Assembly (NCBI GenBank): GCA_000708835.1
Contig: DF237640.1
Span: forward strand, 2,114 to 44,661
Reading direction: 5' to 3'
Source of the DNA: Klebsormidium nitens
Lineage: Eukaryota; Streptophyta; Klebsormidiophyceae; Klebsormidiales; Klebsormidiaceae
DNA length: 42,548 nt
A program made the position numbers and the translations under genes. Shown here one piece after another: positions 33,742 through 42,548 of the stretch. The notes under the pieces are model-generated. The model ran no database searches, was not told the DNA's origin, and saw only the letters and a program-made list of their open reading frames with translations. Position 1 is the first letter of the stretch. Each line of letters begins with the position of its first letter.

Positions 33742-36245
33742 GGCGCACCGCTGCGCCACAGCGCGAGGCTCGCCAGGGCAAGGCCGGTCATGGGGGGCTT
33801 CCTGGGGCGCATTGCAGGGGGAACGCTAGGCTGTCAACACCGAAAGATAAGCAACTGTCAATCAAGAGGGCCCAATATTGTCGAGATGATGTTGAAAGTG
33901 TTTCTTGCGTTAAAATAAGCAGGGGGCAGTCAATTGTGCCGCCCCCTCTTCAGGCTGATTCGCCTGAGATTTAGCTAGTGCATACGATTTACCTAAGTTA
34001 CCTAGTTTGAGTTGAGCAAATCATTGTCTACTTTAGGACTGACGCCACGTTTCTAGACAAATAAGTAGCAGCAACATTCTTTTGGATCCATAGATCGTTC
34101 CTAGCTGGTCTGTTGGGTCCGCGACATTGTCGTCAACGAACGAGTGTGAATAACCAGTGGATAAGTTATGCATTGCACACTGAGCATGTCAGAAAGATGG
34201 TTAACCTTTCAGATTCATCGGCCACACCATTCCCTTCAAATCAATGATTGTTGGCTGGGCAGTCCGAGGAGTCAATCATCAGGCCCGACTCAGAACTTGC
34301 CAGTCACGAACGGAACTTGCTTGGGTTGCATGCAATATACCTCTAGCTCATTCAATTATACCGCACTCACATATCTCATTAATTTCTTACGGCGCGGCCG
34401 AGACTAGCGCGCATGGACCTGGCATCTGGTCAAAGACAACAGTGCAATTAAATTAAAGACATTCAGCACGGTTGTAAGTTCCAGAATAAGCGGACCATCG
34501 ATCTTTGTAGTGAGGATCGAACGAGGACCATGACTCACTCTAGGCGACAGTGTATATGGTATGGCTGCAATTTCTCGTTGAAGCACGCGTACACGTATAC
34601 GATTGAAACTTATCTGAAATCGGTCCGCCACCTCATATCATAGTATATGATATGCATGTATACTGAACGAAAGCTAGTATATATATTGTGAGCCAACACG
34701 ATGACCTCGCTATAGATCTGAATGTGTTAATCGGATCGGATCGAACGTGCCTGGCCGGCGCGAATAAGTTAGGCCAGCTATATGCGGTTAGGTACACTCG
34801 CTCGAGTTGCCCGGCATTCGCACAGCTAGCTAGCACGCATGTGGCAGTTCTGCCTTGTCTTCGGGCATGGATCAGTCATGCTACCCCTGTGAGTACGTCG
34901 CGAAGATGATTTGATTGGACTATATAGTTTAAGTTAGTTAATGTACTCCATTCTCGCATGCATGCATGCATATGTCGCAGGTCTATGCAGGTAATGGGCA
35001 TGATTATTCCAACGCGGGGGCGCTACCGTCATGCATGTTTGTCTGGCCGATTGGCATACATATTCGACGCACTCTTTACCGTGCGTCACTGTCATGTGAG
35101 CACGCAGTTAATTGATTATAAATATATAGGTATACCGTAGTCCAACGTGATGATTCCGAATAAATAAATAATTATTCGCATTCGGAAAGTCAGAAATTCG
35201 GATTTCCCATTCGGAAAGTGAAATTTCGGAAAGGTAAAATGACCCTGAAATGGTCCTCGGAAGCTGGAAAACTTCCAAAAACAGCCAAAAACTCCCCTTT
35301 TAAGTGAGACCATAGGGCATTCGGATTGTTGTCGGAATAAGCGTAAATAATTTCACTTTCGCATGGTCGGATTGTTGGAAAATAATTCAAAATAAAATCG
35401 TTCGGAATCATCACGTTGGACTACGGTATACTGGTACGCGTGACCGAAAGGTATAATCAAAGCGGTGCACCATGCAGTTTAATATGCAATTTAATGGTGT
35501 TGTCTAGGAAATAGTATATATACCGCTGAGCCTGAGCGCGACTCATACCGTAGTAGTGCATGAAGCACGCGCATACACTTGGATCCGAAGGTAACTTCTG
35601 GTTTCTCTACCAATCATGCAATGATTGAACGCCACTCAAGTTTTTAATGGGTTTTAGGGCTCAACCCACATTGAGCCCTAGAGCACATACTAGACGGTCA
35701 AGGTCGTAGGTGGAGCTTTGACAATTATATTCAAATGATCACTGTGGTATCATGTGCGATGCATTGCCGCGAGAGCATGGGGCAAGTTCGCTTCTCAGGC
35801 AACCTATATTGTACATGCATATATGTAGGCAAGATGAGCTTTGCCAATTGATGAAATCTTGCGCTTACGAATACCAAGATCATGGCCGGCAATTTCAATT
35901 GAATCGAATCGACCTTAAAGCTTGACAAGCCACAGGCCAGGTCAATTGCCCATGATCAACAACCTTGACCACCCGCGAAATTCCGAAGATTTGGCCAGCG
36001 GACAGTAGAGTCGCATCGAATAGGCAGAAACTGCTCATGCACAACTGCTGAATACGAGCACAGGGCTCATGCAATAGTCGAAGTGCGGAATTTCAAAGAT
36101 GTCCTTCCAGAAGAAGATAATGGCGATATAGAACAAGGTGCCAGCCACAGGTTTTAGCAAAGGGACCTTGATGTGGTAGGTAGGGATTGCACGAAGCTGA
36201 TACTCCGTAAGAGGACACATTGCTATGATAAAGCTCCGCTGGTCT
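33742..36245. other. AT-rich convergent spacer with a small inverted-repeat element
   Basis: 2.5 kb between the 3' ends of CYP710 and the SR-protein gene, the most AT-rich part of the window. It contains a 300-base element with 30-base terminal inverted repeats (35131-35430), a GCAT run near 34954-34970 and a 9-bp-stem hairpin (35656-35679). No credible coding exon or RNA gene was seen on either strand. Confidence 0.6.
35131..35430. mobile_element. MITE-like element 1 with perfect 30-bp terminal inverted repeats
   Basis: The left end 35131-35160 (TATACCGTAGTCCAACGTGA and ten more bases) is the exact reverse complement of 35401-35430. One further base pair matches outside. The interior (about 240 bases) is AT-rich, has no open frame, and repeats the sub-terminal motif ATTCGG several times, including TTCGGAAAGTGAA near 35210. 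Size, ends and absence of coding capacity fit a miniature inverted-repeat element moved in trans. The outermost TATA on both sides could be a TA or TATA target duplication. It is palindromic, so this is ambiguous. Confidence 0.88.
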
Positions 36246-39107
36246 CTAGTCGGATACTGGTGACGCCGACCGGGCCTTAGCCTGAGAGGAAGAGAAAGAG
36301 CTGGCTAGGAAGTGATCGTTAATCAATCTCTTCTAGGAGACCCCTCGCCTGTGTACAGCCTTGTTCGAGATGAAGACAATTGCAGCAACCAGAAGTGCGC
36401 CACCCCCATGCTCGCCCGCCTCCGAGCCCCGGCAGGCCCAAAAGCTGACGAGTGCAAAGCACAGCAATACTAGAGAGGGTGCGGTCCTACCACTCATCCT
36501 ACTCACCGGAGAGCGTGATGCAGATCGGCTGCGGCTGCGGCTGCGGCTTCGGCTGCGGCTCTTTCGCCGCGGCGAGCGCGATGCGGACGGGCTGCGGCGG
36601 CCACCCCCCCGGTCCTCCTTCACCTGAAGCACGTGCAAGGCAGGGCGTGGTACACCGAGTCGAGCTCAGCTGTGTGCATGGAAGAGACACCGGGGAAGCA
36701 TGCACGAGGACGGCCAAGCAGCGAGACACATACGCATGAGGACGTCCTACGGCGAAGCGGATGCCCATCAGCGGGGCGCTAGCGAGGGAGCATGCGGTGG
36801 GCTCACCCGGATGTAGGCCGAGGAGAAGGGGTTCTTGAACTCGGTGTCGTCCAGCTTCCGCACCTGCAGCGCCGCCGCTCAATGTGTGAGACGGGCAAAC
36901 CGGAAGGGCGACGCGGCTCGTATCACTCCTTTTAAGCAGACCGAGAGTAGGACACACCGGAGAATGTGGAATCCTGACCACCATGGACCGTGCTAAGGTA
37001 AGACAACTTTCCTCTGAACAGACCGTTTAAAGGAAGCCCCAGTGGCTGGAAGCTGTGACAACGGCAGCGGGGCAGTCAAAGAAAAAAAGGCAGAGGCAAC
37101 GGAACCACCCGACAAGGGGTCCGGCGATGCCTGCAAAGGTTAGCGGCTTCCAGCCCCCATCGCCAAAACGAGCAGCCCTGAGAGGGGCCTTGCAACTCAA
37201 CAGTGGCCGCACGAGGTGGTTGGGCCGGTTGGTGGCCCGCTCACCGCATAGCGCATGTCGTCCAGGGAGTCGTAGTCACAGATGCCTGTGCCTGCAGCAG
37301 CAGCAACAAAAGGTGCTCCAATACTCAGCTCCAATTGCTCGACTACGGGCCTGCCTCCTTGCGTGGACAGCCAAACCAACGAGCGCCTCAGCCCCGGGTG
37401 AGGCCTTGGCAGGGCAAGCCATACCCAGGGGATGCACCGCCGAGGACGTGCATTTTGTGGCGAGGCCCGTAGGGGGCGGTGCACAGGGGGCGGAGTGGCG
37501 CTCACCATCCCGAAACACCTGGGCGAATGTGACGGTGCCGGCCTTGCGCATGTGGTCCTGCAGGCAACGACGATGGGGCCTGTCTCCCAAACAAAAGTCG
37601 ACAGCGGACCTGACCGTTGCTCCATATGAGCAACGGCGACGAGGACAGCAGCGCGCCTTACTACACAAAGCATAGCTACTTTTGCCAGTTCGAGACGACG
37701 AAGGTACAAGTGAAACCACGGGGGGGCAGCTTTGTGGGTGCTGGTTACCTTGAGGTCCTGCCAGGAGGCAGAGGGGGGCAGGCCAGTCACCAGCTGCACG
37801 CAGGAAACAGGCAGCAGGGATGCACACATCAGCGAGCGAAGGAACCAAATACCGGGGCTAGACCAGGGCACCGCAGCGCCCAACGAAGCTCTCTTGCATT
37901 GCCCGAACAAGCCGTCGCGTGTGTGTGGCTTGCAGCAGGCCGCAGATGCTGGCAGGAGTGTATCCCCTCACCACCCGGAACTCCGACCGGCGACTGGGTC
38001 CGAACCTGCAGGTAGGCGGAGGACTGAGCGGAAGCTGAGAGTTTCTACGATGGGCTCCTGCAGAGTGGTCCGATGTGCCAAGAAACTGTCAGCTATGACG
38101 CCGTAAAGACACAGAATACAAATGCACCGCTCTTTTTCGGGGCCCCATAATCCGTCATATATCGACCTGGGGTTTTTGAGTTGTAATCATCTCTCAACCC
38201 ACTGTCTAAAAGCAAGCCTCCCATACCTCTCCCGCCCCTCCCCTCGCCCCCCACGCCCGTCCCCCCGGTCTCTTGACGCTCCGCTGTGCGCCAACTCGAC
38301 GCGCAAGCGCTCACCATCAAACTCATATCCATCCCGACCCCGAATAGCGTCCTCTGCATCAGCGATGGTCTCAAACTGCACGCATCCCGGTCTCCTTTTC
38401 ACAATTAGGCAGAGCTGCTGATGACAATATGACAAGCGGCTCAGCATAAAAAATAAATCATGCCATCGATGCCAAGACAATCTTGTGGATCCTTATCACG
38501 AGAATGCAAAGTGATTCAACTTCCACACTGACGGTATTCATGGCGCGAAGCTTACCTCAACGAATGCGTAAGCTGGGGGCCGAGGGGGGAGTTTTAAGTC
38601 AATATCAACAATCTTCCCATACTTGTCTGCACAGTCCAGCAGCATGGTGTTACTTGCAGCAAACAGCAGCAAACAAAGTCCCAAGAACTGCTCTCCATGG
38701 TTTTCAAAGAAGGCTGGCATCAGATTCTATGTTTGCATTTGTTGAAAGGAGTACCACCACTTGTCAAAGGCGGTAGGGAGAACATCTGATACTTACAGAA
38801 AATGTCTTCCACTTCAGACTTCCGGATATCCCCTGCAAAAGAAGTTACGAAACCAGATGTGCAAAAAAGGAATGCACGTGACCAGTGACATCCTTGATAC
38901 CGATCTAAAACACGATACTTGCTGACTTGCACGGATGAAATTGAACAGAGGTACAGTACAGCTGATGGGCTCACTTGAAATCGAACAATGCACCCAAGTG
39001 GAGGGGTGCAGCTATTGCAGGAGCGGGAAGAAAGCATGCAATTGTTTGTTTCGGCACTTACCTGGCAGGTTGCCGACATAGATCGTTTTGGAATTTGACC
39101 GGCTCAT
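36246..39107 (-). CDS. SRSF1: SR splicing factor, SRSF1/SR34-like
   Basis: Eleven small exons (39062-39107, 38797-38832, 38556-38626, 38227-38375, 37972-38005, 37749-37793, 37506-37557, 37245-37291, 36807-36863, 36507-36623, 36246-36281) give 229 aa, near the SRSF1 length. RRM1 runs from [19 protein letters not shown] through [23 protein letters not shown], to [18 protein letters not shown] Gly/Arg-rich linker leads to the pseudo-RRM with the invariant SWQDLKDHMRKAG, QVFRDGTGICDY and [19 protein letters not shown]. The tail has an RS domain (about 180-218) with alternating Arg-Ser, and a final micro-exon [11 protein letters not shown]. These proteins bind exonic enhancers and recruit U1/U2AF in the nucleus, and are phosphorylated on the RS tail. 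The 5' exons are AT-rich and the 3' exons GC-rich. The last exon is inferred from its acceptor (tctttctcttcctctcag), matching phase and RS character. Confidence 0.92.
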
Positions 39108-40387
39108 GGCAAGGTGGAGAGAGAAACTGCATGTGAAAGCAGTGAATCAAGGGCAGGTTCAGGAAAGGAAGGGGCAAGTGAATGAGCAATTGCAGGGCAC
39201 AAGTCTAGACAATGGGTGCTTGCTTGTGAAATACTGCTGATCACAGTCAAGGGGAGCACCAAGGAAGAGCTCAGCACTCCGTCTGACCCTGCAATCTCCC
39301 CAGCGGACGCTCCTTTTTGCTCCCGCAGCCCAGGGGCGCACATGCTTTGCTCCACCTGACGCCATGCATGCCTCCCCTGCCTTTCGCTCCAGTGCTCCCA
39401 GCCCAGGGCAGAGAGGCCCCCAGTAGCACCAGGCACGGGAGCCTGGCATCTCACCTAGGGAAGTCGACAGCCCCTGAGCCCTGAGCAGCCAGCCACACGC
39501 CCTCCCTTCTCGATCGGATTTCAGCAGGCTTCTGTAATGCAGGATGTAGCCTGTAGTCTGTATACAATATAGGGCCTATAAAGATTAGGGGGCGCAGAGC
39601 GGTACGGTCAAGGTTTCTTGGCTCGGACAAGGTACCGTAGTGCCAAGGTATGATCCGAAATATCTGCCCCTCGGTAAGCTATGTATATTACCACTTTTTG
39701 GTTCGGAAAGTGAATTTTAGGATTGTAAAAACAATTTCTTAAACGCTGTCGGATTTCAAAAAGGAGAACCGGGTAGTTAGGATGGTTCAAATCTGGGGCA
39801 AAATAGGGCTCGGGAGATCATCCACAGCCAATTCGGATTCAGGGTCGCATTCGTTAAATATATTGGCAAAAAAGGTCGTCATTTTGGACCATTCGGAATC
39901 ATACCTTGGCACTACGGTTTTTAGGTTATAACTTATAACCCTTGGTATGACTTCAGCACTTGATCAGGGTGTAAAATCATGCAAATCTTCGAAGCCAGCT
40001 ACTTGGATCGAAAGATTCGAAACAAACCGCGACACCTGGGCGCCCGAGCTGCAATGAGGTCACTGGCTGCACCCGAGCTCCGCGAGCTGCTGCTGGTGTG
40101 ACGAAAAGGCGCGTGAGTTGCCCGTGCCAACCTACTTGAAGAATGCAGATAGCCAGCCACTGGCCAGTGCAAGATAAGACAGTCTCTCAGACGAAGAAGA
40201 GACGAACTAACGTATTTGACAGACAGCGCTGCCATTGCCAAGTCTGATCGCTTGCAACCGTTTGTGCTCTCATTTGGGTGTCCCCTGTAGGCCTCCAGGC
40301 AGGGTCCAGGATCTGTCCAGTATGCTTGTGACCAGCTTTATATAGCGGAACTCATTGATGCTTGCAGTTTCAAAGATTTACTCTGCA
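39108..40387. promoter_or_regulatory. Divergent spacer between SR-protein and DUF2062 genes
   Basis: 1.3 kb between two start codons on opposite strands. It holds both 5' sides and a second MITE-like element (39635-39917). I see no other gene, repeat or identifiable promoter motif. Confidence 0.5.
39635..39917. mobile_element. MITE-like element 2, imperfect 25/26-bp terminal inverted repeats
   Basis: The left end 39635-39659 (CCGTAGTGCCAAGGTATG and seven more bases) pairs with 39892-39917 as an inverted repeat with one unpaired base. The first seven bases CCGTAGT, the inner TCCGAA/TTCGGA edge and an interior TTCGGAAAGTGAA block (near 39701) are shared with the element at 35131-35430, while the rest differs. 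No open frame. It therefore looks like a second subfamily of the same non-autonomous group. A matching target duplication is not evident. Confidence 0.82.
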
Positions 40388-41749
40388 ATGGCACATGAGC
40401 CCCTGTTGGGCCAGCCAGCTGATACCAATGCCGAGACTCGGGGCAGCCTGGGACCGCGGCCAGGCTGGCAGCATATGTGGACGGCAGGGTTGCATTGGGC
40501 CAGGCGCAAGATTGTCTACCCCCTGGTTGGCTACCTCAGACAGTAGGTGTTTAAGTCATGATCTCTACGTTGGTTGTCCACGAATCTCTGATTGCATATT
40601 ATACCCTGCCATGCTGCTGTTAGGATTCTGAACTCTGCCCTATGCACCTTCTGAGTTGGCTTTCTTGCTGTGGAAGGCAGGGTGACTTGCTGAAGCCCTC
40701 TGTTTTGCTTGGCAGACTCGTTTGACATTGCAGCCAAGAATGCAATCATATGCAACCTCTTCTTTTGCAGGGGCACGGAACCTCGATTGCTTGCATTTTC
40801 AGCATCGGTGGGCCTCACTTTTGGACTCTTCCCCATAGCTGGGCTGACGTCTGCTTGCTGCGGACTAGCAGCTTTAGCTTTGCGGGGAAGATGCCACATC
40901 CCAACCATGCTTCTCGTCAACATGGTTGTCACACCTTTAGAGCTTAGGTGATCAATTCATCCCACCTCTTCAACTTTACATGACTACTCATTTAGTACAG
41001 GTTGAACGCTTGATGACTTTTGAAATTGGTCAAATTTCAAGTTCTAAGCATTCAATTGTTTTTTTAACATAGAAAGCGTGGTTTCAAGGTTCGATGTACC
41101 ATGTTTCTATCGAGCTTTTGTAGTCTTGGGTTAAAACTGATCCGTCAACCATTCTTGCAGTTTCATCATCCCGTTCATGCGCCTTGGTGAAAAGATTCTA
41201 GGAGCACCCGCGTTGCCTCTTGACCCTACCGCATTTTGGGACTTCATAACAGGCCACGGTTCAAGCAATCTTCTTGCGGCAATGAGTCATGCGGTGAGGT
41301 TTAGCCATCTCTGTTGGATGGGATCCCGTTTGTTTTACTAACTTGTAGCTTCTTTTGCAAGCTTCCTGTCTACATTGTGCACATGTCAACCTTTCTAGTT
41401 CAATGTCCAAACTCTTTTGGCATCATGTATGTTCCTCGCATTTATGCGAGCGCTCTTCATTTTTGATGCCGAGCATTGTCTTCTTTTGCAGCTTCTAGGA
41501 TGGGCTACCGTCGCACCTTTTCTTCTTTACTTTTCATTCAGAGCATTGGTTCCTATTATGCACAGCTTGTCAAGCCATTTTGCGTCAGGCGAGCATTCCC
41601 CTACAACTGAACATTGTCAGCAAGATAAAGATAGAATATCTCCAGGACGAACTTCAAGTGTATGTAAATCTATCTCAATTCGCAGAATGGTAGAGGATGC
41701 CCATGTTGGAAGCTCGAAAGGAGTTGGCCAACAACAGTTGCATCCTTAG
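40388..41749 (+). CDS. DUF2062 membrane protein
   Basis: Four exons (40388-40542, 40771-40947, 41161-41293, 41492-41749) with matching phases give 240 aa. An in-frame ATG at 40358 would add ten residues. The DUF2062 domain starts at about residue 48: VGYLRQGTEPRLLAFSASVG, LTFGLFPIAGLTSACCGLAA, then TMLLVNMVVTPLE, FIIPFMRLGEKILG and a last membrane segment LLGWATVAPFLLYFSFRALV. This matches the bacterial pattern LRxGxSPxxLAxSxAxGxxxGxFPxxG...NxxxTP. The biochemical role of the family is unknown; in bacteria it is often fused to or beside envelope or glycosyltransferase genes. The C-terminal 50 residues are polar and unrecognised. Codon composition is AT-rich compared with most genes here. It is the last gene before the telomere, about 640 bases away. 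Confidence 0.85.
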
Positions 41750-42318
41750 CCAGCTTGAAACATTGTTTTGGAAGGCTTATGTCATTTTTCTTTAGATGCG
41801 ATCCAGCAATTGGAGAGTTTCATTGCAAAATCAGATTCTCTACTGGATAAACAGGGAAACATAAAAGTCAAAATGTAGCTAAAACCTTGATTGAACGCAC
41901 TAATTGATTTTGAGGCTAGCTGTACAACGGTCCAAGCCTACATGCATTGCTCCCTTTGGACTGGGACAACCTGAGCACTTCTTGAAAAGTTGTCATGCGG
42001 CTCATGCCCTTCAAGGCGCTTTTCTCTTGGCACAACCTTAGAATCTATTTATTTACTGATTTATCGCACCATATCTACCCAAGTTGTTCTCTCCCAATCA
42101 TGTGCATCAATGCAAGAAATGCTATCGCTTGTTCACCGGTAGCTCGGGAATCATCTAGCTTGCCACTTCTTTCCCCTATCATCCGAGCTTCCGAGCGGTA
42201 CATTTCCTACATAGAAGAAGCCAAACTCTCCCGATCGAGAGTGGGCCCCCCCCTTCCTCCTTTCCTTTCCCTTTTCACCCCCCTGCCCAAACACCCCCCG
42301 TTTCAAGATTCAAATCCA
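41750..42318. other. Subtelomeric spacer
   Basis: Between the DUF2062 stop codon and the telomeric tract. It probably contains the 3' UTR of that gene. Open frames here show no motifs. A run of C/T-rich sequence (42245-42300) precedes the T-rich arrays. Confidence 0.5.
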
Positions 42319-42360
42319 GTTTTTGTTTTTGTTTTTGTTTTTGTTTTTTTTTTGTTTTTT
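42319..42360. repeat. GTTTTT simple array beside the telomere
   Basis: G occurs at 42319, 42325, 42331, 42337 and 42343, separated by five T, followed by longer T runs. This is a 6-base T-rich array immediately inside the telomeric repeats. It may be degenerate telomere or a microsatellite. Confidence 0.8.
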
Positions 42361-42387
42361 AATTGGGTTTTGTTGTAAAATTTGAGG

Positions 42388-42548
42388 TTTTAGGGTTTTT
42401 TGGTTTTAGGGTTTTATGGTTTCTGGGTTTTAGGGTTTCAGGGTTTTAGGGTTTTAGGGTTTTATTGTTTTATTGTTTTAGGGTTTTAGGGTTTTAGGGT
42501 TTTAGGGTTTTAGGGTTTTAGGGTTTTAGGGTTTTAGGGTTTTAGGGT
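42388..42548 (+). repeat. Telomere, TTTTAGGG repeats
   Basis: From 42388 the sequence is built of TTTTAGGG units. At first they are mixed with variants (TTTTATGG, TTTCAGGG, two consecutive TTTTATTG). From 42476 to 42548 there are nine perfect units plus one base. The G-rich strand runs 5' to 3' toward the right edge, the orientation expected at a right-hand chromosome end. The 8-mer is the Chlamydomonas-type telomere. Degenerate units proximal and perfect units distal is the usual pattern of telomerase-extended ends. Confidence 0.97.

Noticed and set aside
34168-34456. Overlapping short open frames in the AT-rich spacer
   Set aside because: Both translations lack motifs, and the region has no matching exons or coding bias.
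35652-35659. Single TTTTAGGG inside the 33.7-36.2 kb spacer as an interstitial telomere
   Set aside because: Only one unit is present; an 8-mer in AT-rich DNA is easily expected by chance.
35656-35679. Hairpin AGGGCTCAA-CCCACA-TTGAGCCCT as a terminator or small RNA
   Set aside because: A 9-bp stem without other support is common in 40 kb, and eukaryotic 3' ends do not use such terminators.
36333-36506. Read-through C-terminus of the SR protein ([20 protein letters not shown]...)
   Set aside because: It is hydrophobic and unlike SR tails. It starts exactly at a GTGAGT donor, and a better RS-type last exon exists downstream.

Overview
This window is the right-hand end of a nuclear chromosome from a green alga. 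The last ~160 bases are telomeric, with perfect TTTTAGGG repeats from 42476 to the end. That is the Chlamydomonas-type 8-mer rather than the TTTAGGG of land plants and many trebouxiophytes. The genes are densely spliced (59 introns can be placed). They include a plant-type bZIP factor and a CYP710 sterol C-22 desaturase, which fits Chlorophyta. The species cannot be named from this sequence.

Eight protein-coding genes can be reconstructed exon by exon, with reading phase checked across every junction. Left to right they are: a GRWD1/RRB1-type WD40 ribosome-assembly chaperone (-, 2840-6876); a Kir-fold potassium-channel-like protein (+, 8412-10841); a group-F-like bZIP factor (-, 13144-15476); a protein with a methyl-CpG-binding domain and an otherwise unrecognised body (+, 16185-21931, broken by a 676-base assembly gap); a KIF22/kinesin-10-like chromokinesin (-, 23855-28618); CYP710 (+, 29756-33741); an SRSF1/SR34-type splicing factor (-, 36246-39107); and a DUF2062 membrane protein (+, 40388-41749), about 640 bases from the telomere.

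The eight genes alternate strand perfectly, giving four head-to-head pairs separated by tail-to-tail spacers of 1.9-2.5 kb. The spacers are AT-richer and hold no recognisable genes. They carry non-coding repeats: two small elements with terminal inverted repeats that share an end motif (35131-35430 and 39635-39917), a diverged dispersed repeat present in inverted orientation (1750-1938 and 11439-11640), and a GGTACC/TACCTA-dense patch (15630-15960).

The genes do not form one pathway. They are mostly housekeeping functions: ribosome assembly, splicing, mitosis, sterol synthesis. I see no phage-like, CRISPR or defence system and no obvious new multi-gene system. The most unusual items are the Kir-like protein, whose selectivity filter reads TGLQP where GYG is expected; three GC-AG introns supported by phase or homology; a KEN box in the kinesin; and the MBD protein of unknown architecture.
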